Origin: Deroplatys truncata
Taxonomy: Eukaryota > Arthropoda > Insecta > Mantodea > Mantidae
DNA length: 64,000 bases
Direction: 5' to 3'
Assembly (NCBI GenBank): GCA_030765065.1
Contig: CM060984.1
Coordinates: forward strand, 444,001-508,000
Part shown: in pieces, positions 10,901 through 24,640 of the stretch
How the letters are laid out: every line of letters begins with the position of its first letter
Numbering within the stretch: position 1 is the first letter of the stretch
Translations under genes and position numbers: made by a program
Notes under the pieces: model-generated
What the model saw: the letters and a program-made list of their open reading frames with translations, nothing else
Database searches by the model: none
Told to the model about the DNA's origin: nothing

Positions 10901-12972
10901 CTGGGAGTGTCCCAAAGTGTGAATACCTGGGTAATATTGGTATCGTATTTTTGAGTGCAATGCAATACTTCCTCTACTTACTATAGGCATTTTTTAGACT
11001 CTGAGTGTCTCAAAGTGTGCATTTCTGGTGAAATATTGGTATCGTATTTCTGAGTGGAATGCAAAATTCCTGTATTTACTATACGCATTTTTTAGACTAG
11101 GGTGTCTCAAACTGTGAATTTCCGGTAAAATATTGGTATCGTATTTTTGAGTTGAATGCAATATTTCGTCTACTTATTATAGGCATTTTTTAGACTCGGA
11201 GTGTCTCAAACTGTGAATTTCTGGTGAAATATTGGTATCGTATTTTTGAGTGGAATGCAATACTTCCTATACTTACTATAGGCATTTTTTAGACTCGGAG
11301 TGTCCCAAAGTGTGAATTTCCGGTGAAATATTGGTATCGTATTTTTGAGCGGAATGCAATATTTCTACTCACTATAGGCATTTCTTAGACTCGGACTGTC
11401 TCAAAGTATGAATTTCCGGTGAAATATTGGAATCGTATTTTTGAGTGTAATGCAATAGGTACATCCTATACTTACTATCGGCCTTTTTTAGACTCTGAGT
11501 GTCCCAAAGTGTTAATTTCCGGTTAAATAATGGTATGGTATTTTTGAGTGGAATGCAATTCTTCGCCTACTTACTATAGGAATTTTTTAGACTCGGAGTG
11601 TCCCAAATTGTGAATTTCCGGTGAAATATTGGTATCTTATTTTTGAGTGGAATGCAATATTTCGCCTACTTACTATAGGCACTTTTTAGACTAGGAGTGT
11701 CTCAAAGTGTTCATTTCTGGTGAAATATTGGTATCGTATTTTTGAGTGGAATGCAATACTTCCTCTATTTATATACGCATTTTTTAGACTAGGAGTGTCC
11801 CAAAGTGTGAATTTCCGGTGAATAGTTGGTATCGTATTTTTGAGTGGAATGCAATACTTCGCCTACTTACTATAGGCATTTTTTTAGACTGGGAGTGTCC
11901 CAAAGTGTGAATATCCGGTGAAATATTGGTGTCGTATTTTTGTGTGGAATGCAATACTTCGTCAACTTACTATAGGCAATTTTTTAGACTCGGAGTGTCC
12001 GAAATTGTGCATTTCCGATGAAATATTGGTATCGTATTTTTTAGTGGAATGCTATAATTCGCCTACTTACTATTGGCATTTTTTAGACTAGGAGTGTCTC
12101 AAAGTGTGAATTTCCGGTGAAATATTGGTATCGTATTTTTGAGGGGAATGCAATACTTCCTATACTTACTATAGACATGTTTTAGACTAGGAGTGTCTCA
12201 AAGTGTGAATTTCCGGTGAAATAATGGTATCTAATTTTTGAGTGGAATGCAATACTTCCACTACTTACTATAGGCATTTTTTTAGACTAGGAGTGTCTCA
12301 AAGTGAGAATTTTCGGTGAAATATTGGTATCGTATTTTTGAGTGGAATGCAATACTTCCACTACTTACTATAGGCATTTTTTAGACTCGGAGTATCCCAA
12401 AGTGTGAATTTCCGGTGAAATATTGGTATCGTGATTTTGAGTGGAATGCAATGCTTCGCCTACTTACTATAGGCATTTTTTTAGACTAGGAGTGTCTCAA
12501 AGTGAGAATTTTCGGTGAAATATTGGTATCGTATTTTTGAGTGGAATGCAATACTTCCACTACTTACTATAGGCATTTTTTTAGACTAGGAGTGTCTCAA
12601 AGTGAGAATTTTCGGTGAAATATTGGTATCGTATTTTTGAGTGGAATGCAATACTTCCACTACTTACTATAGGCATTTTTTAGACTAAGAGTGTCAAAGT
12701 GTGAATTTCCGGTGAAATATTGGTATCTTATTTTTGAGTGGAATGCAATACTTCCTCTACTTTCTATAGGCAGTTTTTAGACTAGGAGTGTCTCAAAGTG
12801 TGAATTTCCGGTGAAATATTGGTATCGTGTTTTTGAGAGGAATACAATACCACCTATAGGCATTTTTTAGACTAGGAGTGCCTCAAAGTGTGAATTTCCG
12901 GTTAAAATTGTATCGTATTTTTGAGTGGAATGCAATGCTTTGCCTACTTACTATAGGCATTTTTTAGACTAG
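6535..12972 (+). repeat. Higher-order repeat unit 2 (~6.44 kb, with insert)
   Basis: Follows unit 1 monomer by monomer from the GAGTTTCTTAATG marker. It is about 100 bp shorter than unit 1 because the monomer at about 324-424 of unit 1 (with the variant ATTGTTATCGTACTTTTAAA) is missing at about 6850. Unit 3 retains that monomer (about 13290-13390), so the loss belongs to unit 2. Confidence 0.88.
7994..9528 (+). mobile_element. Helitron-like (HINE/pearl-type) insert, copy 2
   Basis: Same structure as copy 1: left repeat 7994-8005, core unit A, second terminus at 8655, GT tracts 8125-8189 and 8786-8838, right inverted repeat 9496-9507, then hairpin and satellite resuming at 9529. Its position within HOR unit 2 equals that of copy 1 in unit 1, so it is a passenger of HOR duplication rather than an independent insertion. 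It is non-autonomous; no protein-coding frame is recognisable. Confidence 0.6.
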
Positions 12973-14531
12973 GAGTTTCTTAATGTGTGAATTTCCGGTG
13001 AAATATTGGTATTGTATTTTTGAGTGGAATCCAATACTTCGTCCACTTACTATAGGCATTTTTTAGACTAAGAGTGTCCCAAAGTGTGAATTTCCGGTGA
13101 AATATTGGTATCCTATTTTTGAGTGGAATGAAATACTTCCTGTACTTACTATAGGCATTTTTTAGACTAGGAGTGTCTCAAAGTGTGAATTTCCGGTGAA
13201 ATATTGGTATCGTATTTTTGAGTGGAATGAAATACTTCCTATAGGCATTGTTTTAGACTAGGGGTGTCTCAAAATGTGAATTTCCGGTGAAATATTGTTA
13301 TCGTACTTTTAAATGGAATGCAATACTTCCTATACTTACTATAGGCATTTTTTTAGACTAGGAGTGTCTCAAAGTGTGAATTTCCGGTGAAACATTGGTA
13401 TCGTATTTTTGAGTGGAATGCCATACTTCGACTACTTACTATATGCATTTTTTAGACTCGGAGTGTCTCAAAGTGTGAATTTCCGGGAAATATTGGTATC
13501 GTATTTTTGAGTGGAATGCAATAATTCCTCTACTTACTTTAGGCATTTTTTAGACTCGGAATGTCCCAAACTGTGAATTTCCGGTGAATGTTTGGTATCG
13601 TATTTCTGAGTGGAATGCAATACTTCGCCTACTTACTATAGGCATTTTTTAGACAAGGAGTGTCTGAAAGTGTGAATTTCCGGTGAAATATTGGTATATT
13701 TTTGAGTGGAATGCAATCCTTCGACCACTTACTATAGGTAATTTTTAGGCTCAGAATATCCCAAAGTGTGAATTTCCGGTGAAATATTGGTATCGTATTT
13801 TGGTGTGGAATACAATACTTCGTCCACTTACTATAGGCATTTTTTAGACTAGGAGTGTCTGAAAGTGTGAATTTCGGGTGAAATATTGGTATCGTGTTTT
13901 TGAGTGGAATACAATACTTCCTATAGGCATTTTTTTAGACTAAGAGTGTCTCAAAGTGTGAATTTCCGGTGAAATCTTGGTATCGTATTTTTGAGTGGAA
14001 TGCAATACTTCCTATACTTACTATAGGTATTTTTTTAGACAGGGAGTGTCCCAAATTGTGATTTTCCGGTGAAATATTGTTATCGTATTTTTCAGTGGAA
14101 TGCAAACTTTCTGTGTTTGCTATACGCATTTTTTAGATTAGGAGTGTCTCAAAGTGAGAATTTCAGATGAAATATTCGTATTATATTTTTGAGTGGAATG
14201 CAATACTTCGCCTACTTACTATATGCATTTTTTAGACTCGGAGTGTCTGAAAGTATGAAGTTCAGGTAAATTACTGGTATCGTATTTTTGAGTGCAATGC
14301 AATACTTAGTCAACTTACTATAGGCAATTTTTTAGACTCGGAGTGTCCCAAAGTGTGAATTTCCGGAGAAATATTGATATCGTATTTTTGAGTGTAATGC
14401 AATTCTTCGCCTACTTAGAATAGGCATTTTTTAGACTCGGAGTGTCCCAAATTGTGCATTTCCGATGAAATATTGGTATCGTATTTTTGAGTGGAATGCA
14501 ATACTTCGCCTACTTACTATAGGCATTTTTT
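9529..14531 (+). repeat. 99-bp satellite block (~51 monomers)
   Basis: Head-to-tail monomers completing HOR unit 2 and opening unit 3 (boundary 12972/12973). Order and variants match 3091-7993 apart from point changes and the one extra monomer near 13290-13390. Nothing gene-like was seen. Confidence 0.96.
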
Positions 14532-17478
14532 ACTTTCTCTACTACGTATAGTAAGTAGGGGAAGTATTGCATTCCACCCAAAAATTCGATACCGAGATTT
14601 CACCGGAAATACATGTTTTGAGACCTCCTGAATCCAAAAAAAGAATTTTTGGAAACATGTCCGTGTGTGTGTCTGTGTGTGTGTGTGTCTGTGTGTGTTA
14701 TTGTGTGTGTGTGAACAGCATAACTCAAAAACGAACAGTCGGATAAGCACCAAACTTGGTATTTAGGTTCAGTATCTTCCAGAGATGCGACACGAAGGTT
14801 TTCAAGAAAATCCCCCCACCCCAAACTACCCTTTACATGGAAGATTTTTCGAAAATTTTAATTTTCTCAAAAATGGCTCTAACGATTTTGATGAAAATAT
14901 CATATGTTTAAGATAATGTCATGGGAAATGAAATGTATATCTCGAATTTTCTGGGAATGTCTCCAAAAGTATTCTTTATTGTGAACAACTTTTGCATAAC
15001 TGGTAAACCATAAGAGATACACAAAATGTTACCACACAAAAAGTGTAGATCGCGTTAAAATACACAACTTATGTCATATACATTTCTTTTGTTGAGTGAA
15101 CCGTTTTGGAGATATTGCTTGTTATTTCCTTAAATTTTCCAATACTTATACTTTTTCTCAAATTCGTTATTCATTTTTACTTTCTCTACTACGTATAGTA
15201 AGTAGGGGAAGTATTGCATTCCACCCAAAAATTCGATACCGAGATTTCACCGGAAATACATGTTTTGAGACCTCCTGAATCCAAAAAAAGCATTTTTGAA
15301 AACATGTCCGTGTGTGTGTCTGTGTGTGTGTGGGTGTGTCTGTGTGTGTGTGTGTGTCTGTGAACAGCATAACTCAAAAACGAACAGTTGGATAAGCACC
15401 AAACTTGGTATTTAGGCTCAGTATCTTCCAGAGATGCGACACGAAGGTTTTCAAGAAAATCCCCCCACCCCAGACTACCCTTTACATGGAAGATTTTTCG
15501 AAAATTTTAATTTTCTCAAAAATGGCTCTAACGATTTTGATTAAAATATCACACGTTTAAGATATTTTTATGACAAATAAAATGTATATCTTGAATTTCC
15601 TGGGAATGTCTCCAAAAGTATAGTTCATTGTGAACGACTTTTGCATAACAGGTAAACCATAAGAGATAGACAAAATTTTACTACACAAAAAATGTAGATC
15701 GCGTTAAAATACACAACTTATGTCATATACATTTCTTTTGTTGAGTGAACCGTTTTCGAGATATTGCTTGTTATTTCCTTAAATTTTACAATACTTATAC
15801 TTTTTCTCAAATTCGTTATTCATATTTTTATGTCCTGGACATGCAAATAGAATGGAATGCGCCACATAGCAACCAGCGTTAAAATATTTGACTATCGCTT
15901 AAAACCTAGCATATTCCCCTTGCATCTACAAGAAAATTACAAATAAGATTGACATCTCGATATCTCGATTAACATGAAGCATATGGGGAATAAGCGTTTG
16001 TAAAATTAGATTGTACAAGAGTAGAGAAAGTCATGTGAGTGTAACACATCAGATTTTTAGACTAGGAGTGTCTGGAAGTGTGAATTTCCGGTGAAATATT
16101 GGTATCGTATTTTTGACTGGAATGCAACACTTCCTATAGGCATTTTTTAGACTAGGAGTGTCTCAAAGTGTGAATTTCCGGTGAAATATTGGTATCATAT
16201 TTTTGAGTGTCATGCAATACTTCGTGTACTTACTATAGGCATTTTTTAAACTAGGAGTGTCTGAAAGTGTGAATTTCTGGTGAAATATTGGTATCGTATT
16301 TTTGAGTGGAATGCAACACTTCCTATAGGCATTTTTTAGACTAGGAGTGTCTCAAAGTGTGAATTTCCGGTGAAATATTGGTATCGTATTTCTGAGTGGA
16401 ATGCAAACTTCTTGTATTTACTATACGCATTTTTTAGACTAGGAGTGTCTCAAACTGTGAATTTCCGGTGAAATATTGGTATCGTATTTTTGAGTGGAAT
16501 GCAATACTTCCTATACTTACTATAGGCATTTTTTAGACTCGGAGTGTCCCAGTGTGAATTTTTGGTGAAATATTGGTATCGCATTTTTTAATGGAATGCA
16601 ATACTTCGCCTACTAACTATAGGCATTTTTTAGACTCCGAGTGTCCCAAAGTGTGAATTTCCGGTGAAATATTGGTATCGTATTTTTTAGCGGAATGCAA
16701 TACTTCTACTCACTATAGGCATTTTTTAGACTCGGAGTGTCTCAAAGTATGAATTTCCGGTGAAATATTGGAATCGTATTTTTGAGTGTAATGCAATAGG
16801 TACATCTTATACTTACTATCGGCATTTTTTAGACTCTGAGTGTCCCAAAGTGTTAATTTCCGGTTAAATAATGGTATGGTATTTTTGAGTGGAATGCAAT
16901 TCTTCGCCTACTTACTATAGGCATTTTTTAGACTCGGAGTGTCCCAAATTGTGAATTTCCGGTGAAATATTGGTATCTTATTTTTGAGTGGAATGCAATA
17001 TTTAGCCTACTTACTATAGGCATTTTTAGACTGGGAGTGTCTCAAAGTGTGCATTTCGGGTGAAATATTGGTATCGTATTTTTGAGTGGAATGCAATACT
17101 TCCTCTATTTACTATACGCATTTTTTAGCCTAGGAGTGTCTCAAAGTGTGAATGTCCGGTGAAATATTGGTATCGTATTTTAGAGTGGAATGAATACATC
17201 CTCTACTTACTATAGGCATTTTTTAGACTAGGAGTGTCTCAAAATGTTCATTTCTGGTGAAATATTGGTATCGTATTTTTTAGTGGAATGCAATACTTCC
17301 TCTATTTATATACGCATTTTTTAGACTAGGAGTGTCCCAAAGTGTGAATTTCCGGTGAATAGTTGGTATCGTATTTTTGAGTGGAATGCAATACCTAGCC
17401 TACTAACTATAGGCATTTTTTAGACTGGGAGTGTCCCAAAGTGTGAATACCCGGTTAATATTGGTATCGTATTTTTGA
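12973..17478 (+). repeat. Higher-order repeat unit 3, 3-prime truncated by switch to another block
   Basis: Follows units 1 and 2 from the marker at 12973 through the insert to about 17478. There, after GTGAATACCCGGTTAATATT, the next monomers cease to match unit 1 (which continues from about 4516) and match a different series (AATTCGTCAAC, then GACTTGGAGTG). The switch lies inside a monomer with phase kept, as expected from unequal recombination between blocks. Confidence 0.8.
14532..16052 (+). mobile_element. Helitron-like (HINE/pearl-type) insert, copy 3
   Basis: Left repeat 14532-14543, second core start 15179, right inverted repeat 16020-16031, hairpin, and satellite from 16053. It is the shortest copy because the first GT tract is contracted (14663-14713) and carries a unique TTATTG interruption at about 14698-14703. 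The second tract has a GGG interruption near 15331. Otherwise it is nearly identical to copies 1, 2 and 4. No coding capacity was recognised. Confidence 0.6.
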
Positions 17479-20400
17479 GTGGAATGCAATAATTCGTCAA
17501 CTTACTATAGGCAATTTTTTAGACTTGGAGTGTCCCAAAGTGTGAATTTCCTGTGAAATATTGATATCGTATTTTTGAGTGGAATGCAATTCTTCGCCTA
17601 CTTAGAATAGGCATTATTTAGACTCGGCGTGTCCCAAATTGTGCATTTCCGATGAAATATTGGTATCGTATTTTTGACTGGAATGCAATACTTCGCCTAC
17701 TTACTATAGGCATTTTTTAGACTAGGAGTGTCTGAAAGTGTGAATTTCCGGTGAAATATTGGTATCGTATTTTTGAGTGGAATGCAATGCTTCGCCTACT
17801 TACTATAGTCATTTTTTTAGACTAGGAGTGTCTCAAAGTGTGAATTTCCGGTGAAATATTGGTGACGTATTTTTGAGTGGAATGCAATACTTCCTATACT
17901 TACTATAGGCATGTTTTTAGACTAGGAGTGTCTCAAAGTGTGAATTTCCGGTGAAATATTGGTATCTAAATTTTGAGTGGGATGCAATACTTCCACTACT
18001 TACTATGGGCATTTTTTAGACTAGGAGTGTCTCAAAGTGAGAATTTCCGGTGAAATATTGGTATCGTATTTTTGAGTGGAATGCCATACTTCGCCTATTT
18101 ACTATAGGCATTTTTTAGACTCGGAGTATCCCAAAGTGTGAATTTCCGGTGAAATATTGGTATCGTAATTTTTAGTGGAATGCAATAATTCGCCTACTTA
18201 CTATAGGCATTTTTTAAACTAGGATATTCTGAAAGTGTGATTTTCCGGTGAAATATAGGTATCGTGATTTTGAGTGGAATGCAATGCTTCGCCTACTGAC
18301 TATAGGCATTTTTTAGACTCGGAGTGTCCCAAAGAGTGAATTTCCGGTGAAATATTGGTACCGTATTTTTGAGTGGAATGCAATATTTCGCCCACTTACT
18401 ATAGGCATTCTTTTGACTAAGAGTGTCTCAAAGTGTGAATTTCCGGTGAAATATTGGTATCTTATTTTTGAGTGGAATGCAATGCTTCCTCTAATTACTA
18501 TAAGCATTTTTTAGACTAGGAGTGTCTCAAAGTGTGAATTTCCGGTGAAAATTGTATCGTATTTTTGAGTGGAATCCAATGCTTCGCGTACTTACTATAG
18601 GCATTTTTTAGACTAGGAGTTTCTGAATATGTGAATTTCCGTTGAAATATTGGTATCGTATTTTTGAGTGGAATGCAATACTTCCTATACTTACTATAGG
18701 CATTTTTTTGACTAAGAGTGTCTCAAAGTGTGAATTTCCGGTGAAATATTGGTATCTTATTTTTGAGTGGAATGCAATACTTCCTCTAATTACTATAGGC
18801 ATTTTTTAGACTAGGGGTGTCTCAAAGTGTGAATTTCCGGTGAAAATTGTATCGTATTTTTAGTGGAATGCAATGCTTCGCGTACTTACTATAGGCATTT
18901 TTTAGACTAGGAGTTTCTGAATATGTGAATTTCCGTTGAAATATTGGTATTGTATTTTTGAGTGGACTGCAATACTTCCTATACTTACTATAGGCATTTT
19001 TTTAGACTAAGAGTGTCTCAATGTGTGAATTTCCGGTGAAATATTGGTATCCTATTCTTGAGTGGAATGCAATGCTTCCTGTACTTACTATAGGCATTTT
19101 TTATACTAGGAGTGACCCAACCTGTGAATTTCCGGTGAATAATTGGTATCGTATTTTTGAGTGGAATGCAATACTTCGCCTACTTACTATAGGCATTTTT
19201 TAGACTAGGAGTGTCTGAAAGTGTGAATTTCCGGTGAAATATTGGTATCGTATTTCTAAGTGGAATGCAATACTTACTATAGGCATTTTTTTTGACTAGG
19301 AGTGTCTCAAAGTGTGAATTTCCGGACAAATATTGGTATCGTATTTGAGTGGAATGCAATACTTCCTATACTTACTATAGGCATTCTTTAGACTCTGAGT
19401 GTCTCAAAGTGTGCATTTCTGGTGAAATATTGGCATCGTATTTCTGAGTGGAATGCAAACTTCCTGTATTTACTATACGCATTTTATAGACTAGGGTGTC
19501 TCAAACTGTGAATTTCCGGTAAAATATTGGTATCGTATTTTTGAGTGGAATGCAATATTTCGTCTACTTATTATAGGCATTTTTTAGACTCGGAGTGTCT
19601 CAAACTGTGAATTTCCGGTGAAATATTGGTATCGTATTTTTGAGTGGAATGCAATACTTCCTATACTTACTATAGGCATTTTTTAGACTCGGAGTGTCCC
19701 AGTGTGAATTTTTGGTGAAATATTGGTATCGCATTTTTTAATGGAATGCAATACTTCGCCTACTTACTATAGGCATTTTTTAGACTCCGAGTGTCCCAAA
19801 GTGTGAATTTCCGGTGAAATATTGGTATCGTATTTTTGAGCGGAATGCAATACTTCTACTCACTATAGGCATTTTTTAGACTCGGAGTGTCTCAAAGTAT
19901 GAATTTCCGGTGAAATATTGGAATCGTATTTTTGAGTGTAATGCAATAGCTACATCCTATACTTACTATCGGAATTTTTTAGACTCTGAGTGTCCCAAAG
20001 TGTTAATTTCCGGTTAAATAATGGTATGGTAGTTTTGAGTGGAATGCAATTCTTCGCCTACTTACTATAGGCATTTTTTAGACTCGGAGGGTCCCAATTT
20101 GTGAATTTCCGGTGAAATATTGGTATCTTATTTTTGAGTGGAATGCAATATTTCGCCTACTTACTATAGGCAATTTTTTAGACTAGGAGTGTCTCAAAAT
20201 GTGCATTTCGGGTGACATATTGGTATCGTATTTTTGAGTGGAATGCAATACTTCCTCTATTTATATACGCATTTTTTAGACTAGGAGTGTCCCAAAGTGT
20301 GAATTTCCGGTGAATAGTTGGTATCGTATTTTTGAGTGGAATGCAATACTTCGCCTACTTACTATACGCATTTTTTAGACTGGGAGTGTCCCAAAGTGTG

Positions 20401-23400
20401 AATATCTGGTGAAATATTGGTATCGTATTTTTGAGTGGAATGCAATACTTCGTCAAATTACTATAGGCAATTTTTTAGACTTGGAGTGTCCCAAAGTGTG
20501 AATTTCCGGTGAAATGTTGATATCGTATTTTTGAGTGGAATGCAAGTTTTCGCCTACTTAGAATAGGCATTATTTAGACTCGGAGTGTCCGAAATTGTGC
20601 ATTTCCGATGAAATATTGGTATCGTATTTTTTAGTGGAATGCTATACTTCGCCTACTTACTATAGGCATTTTTTAGACTAGGAGTGTCTGAAAGTGTGAA
20701 ATTCCGGTGAAATATTGGTATCGTATTTTTGAGTGGAATGCATGCTTCGCCTACTTACTATAGGCAATTTTTAGACTCGGAGTATCCCAAAGTGTGAACT
20801 TCCAGTGAAATATTGGTTTCGTGTTTTTGAGTGGAATGCAATACTTCCTATACTTACTATAGGCATGTTTTTAGACTAGGAGTGTCTCAAAGTGTGAATT
20901 TCCGGTGAAATATTGGTATCTAATTTTTGAGTGGAATGCAATACTTCCACTACTTACTATAGGCATTTTTTAGACTAGGAGTGTCTCAAAGTGAGAATTT
21001 TCGGTGAAATATTGGTATCGTATTTTTGAGTGGAATGCCATACTTCGCCTATTTACTATAGGCGTTTTTTAGACTCGGAGTATCCCAAAGTGTGAATTTC
21101 CGGTGAAATATTGGTATCGTAATTTTTAGTGGAATGCAATACTTCCTATACTTACTATATGCATTTTTTGAACTAGGAGTTTCTGAAAGTGTGATTTTCC
21201 GGTGAAATATTGGTATCGTGATTTTGAGTGGAATGCAATGCTTCGCCTACTTACTATAGGCATTTTTTAGACTCGGAGTGTCCCAAAGAGTGAATTTCCG
21301 GTGAAATATTGGTATCGTATTTTTGAGTGGAATGCAATACTTCCTATACTTACTATAGGCATTTTTTTGACTAAGAGTGTCTCAAAGTGTGAATTTCCGG
21401 TGAAATATTGGTATCTTATTTTTGAGTGGAATGCAATACTTCCTCTACTTTCTATAGGCAGTTTTTAGACTAGGAGTGTCTCAAAGTGTGAATTTCCGGT
21501 GAAATATTGGTATCGTGTTTTTGAGAGGAATACAATACCACCTATAGGCATTTTTTAGACTAGGAGTGTCCCAAAGTGTGCATTTCCGGTGAAAATTGTA
21601 TCGTATTTTTGAGTGGAATGCAATGCTTCGCCTACTTACTATAGGCATTTTTTAGACTAGGAGTTTCTGAATGTGTGAATTTCCGTTGAAATATTGGTAT
21701 TGTATTTTTGAGTGGACTGCAATACTTCCTATACTTACTATAGGCATTTTTTTAGACTAAGAGTGTCTCAAAGTGTGAATTTACGGTGAAATATTGGTAT
21801 CCTATTTTTGAGTGGAATGCAATGCTTCCTGTACTTACTATAGGCATTTTTTAGACTAGGAGTGTCTCAAAGTGTGAATTTCCGGTGAAATATTGGTATC
21901 GTATTTTTGAGTGGAATGCCATACTTCGACTACTTACTATATGCATTTTTTAGACTCGGAGAGTCTCAAAGTGTGAATTTCCGGGAAATATTGGTATCGT
22001 ATTTTTGAGTGGAATGCAATAATTCCTCTACTTACTTTAGGCATTTTTTAACTCGGAATGTCCCAACCTGTGAATTTCCGGTGAATAATTGGTATCGTAT
22101 TTTTGAGTGGAATGCAATACTTCGCCTACTTACTATAGGCATTTTTTAGACTAGGAGTGTCTGAAAGTGTGAATTTCCGGTGAAATATTGGTATCGTATT
22201 TCTAAGTGCAATGCAATACTTCCTATAGGCATTTTTTTAGACTAGGAGTGTCTCAAAGTGTGCATTTCTGGTGAAATATTGGTATCGTATTTCTGAGTGG
22301 AATGCAAAATTCCTGTATTTTCTATACGCATTTTTTAGACTAGGGTGTCTCAAACTGTGAATTTCCGGTAAAATATTGGTATCGTATTTTTGAGTTGAAT
22401 GCAATATTTCGTCTACTTATTATAGGCATTTTTTAGACTCGGAATGTCTCAAACTGTGAATTTCCGGTGAAATATTGGTATCGTATTTTTGAGTGGAATG
22501 CAATACTTCCTATACTTACTATAGGCATTTTTTAGACTCGGAGTGTCCCAAAGTGTGAATTTCCGGTGAAATATTGGTATCGTATTTTTGAGCGGAATGC
22601 AATATTTCTACTCACTATAGGCATTTCTTAGACTCGGACTGTCTCAAAGTATGAATTTCCGGTGAAATATTGGAATCGTATTTTTGAGTGTAATGCAATA
22701 GGTACATCCTATACTTACTATCGGCCTTTTTTAGACTCTGAGTGTCCCAAAGTGTTAATTTCCGGTTAAATAATGGTATGGTATTTTTGAGTGGAATGCA
22801 ATTCTTCGCCTACTTACTATAGGCATTTGTTAGACTCGGAGTGTCCCAAATTGTGAATTTCCGGTGAAATATTGGGCTCTTATTTTTGAGTGGAATGCAA
22901 TATTTCGCCTACTTACTATAGGCATTTCTTAGACTAGGAGTGTCTCAAAGTGTTCATTTCTGGTGAAATATTGGTATCGTATTTTTGAGTGGAATGCAAT
23001 ACTTCCTCTATTTGTATACGCATTTTTTAGACTAGGAGTGTCCCAAAGTGTGAATTTCCGGTGAATAGTTGGTATCGTATTTTTGAGTGGAATGCAATAC
23101 TTCGCCTACTTACTATAGGCATTTTTTAGACTGGGAGTGTCCCAAAGTGTGAATATCCGGTGAAATATTGGTGTCGTATTTTTGTGTGGAATGCAATACT
23201 TCGTCAACTTACTATAGGCAATTTTTTAGACTCGGAGTGTCCGAAATTGTGCATTTCCGATGAAATATTGGTATCGTATTTTTTAGTGGAATGCTATACT
23301 TCGCCTACTTACTATAGGCATTTTTTAAGCTAGGAGTGTCTCAAAGTGTGAATTTCCGGTGAAATATTAGTATCGTATTTTTGAGTGGAATGCAATACTT

Positions 23401-24640
23401 CTTATACTTACTATAGACATGTTTTAGACTAGGAGTGTCTCAAGGTGTGAATTTCCGGTGAAATAATGGTATCTAATTTTTGAGTGGAATGCAATACTTC
23501 CACTACTTACTATAGGCATTTTTTTAGACTAGGAGTGTCTCAAAGTGAGAATTTTCGGTGAAATATTGGTATCGTATTTTTGATTGAATGCCATACTTCG
23601 CCTATTTACTATAGGCATTTTTTAGACTCGGAGTATCCCAAAGTGTGAATTTCCGGTGAAATATTGGTATCGTGATTTTTAGTGGAATGCAATACTTCGC
23701 CTACTTACTATATGCATTTTTTGGACTAGGAGTTTCTGAAAGTGTGATTTTCCGGTGAAATATTGGAATCGTGATTTTGAGTGGAATGCAATGCTTCGCC
23801 TACTTACTATAGGCATTTTTTAGACTCGGAGTGTCCCAAAGAGTGAATTTCCGGTGAAATATTGGTATCGTATTTTTGAGTGGAATGCAATACTTCCTAT
23901 ACTTACTATAGGCATTTTTTTGACTAAGAGTGTCTCAAAGTGTGAATTTCCGGTGAAATATTGGTATCTTATTTTTGAGTGGAATGCAATACTTCCTCTA
24001 CTTTCTATAGGCAGTTTTTAGACTAGGAGTGTCTCAAAGTGTGAATTTCCGGTGAAATATTGGTATCGTGTTTTTGAGAGGAATACAATACCACCTATAG
24101 GCATTTTTTAGACTAGGAGTGCCTCAAAGTGTGAATTTCCGGTGAAAATTGTATCGTATTTTTGAGTGGAATGCAATGCTTTGCCTACTTACTATAGGCA
24201 TTTTTTAGACTAGGAGTTTCTTAATGTGTGAATTTCCGGTGAAATATTGGTATTGTATTTTTGAGTGGAATCCAATACTTCGTCCACTTACTATAGGCAT
24301 TTTTTAGACTAAGAGTGTCCCAAAGTGTGAATTTCCGGTGAAATATTGGTATCCTATTTTTGAGTGGAATGCAATGCTTCCTGTACTTACTATAGGCATT
24401 TTTTAGACTAGGAGTGTCTCAAAGTGTGAATTTCCGGTGAAATATTGGTATCGTATTTTTGAGTGGAATGAAATACTTCCTATAGGCATTGTTTTAGACT
24501 AGGAGTGTCTCAAAATGTGAATTTCCGGTGAAATATTGCTATCGTACTTATAAATGGAATGCAATACTTCCTATACTTACTATAGGCATTTTTTTAGACT
24601 AAGAGTGTCTCAAAGTGTGAATTTCCGGTGAAATATTGGT

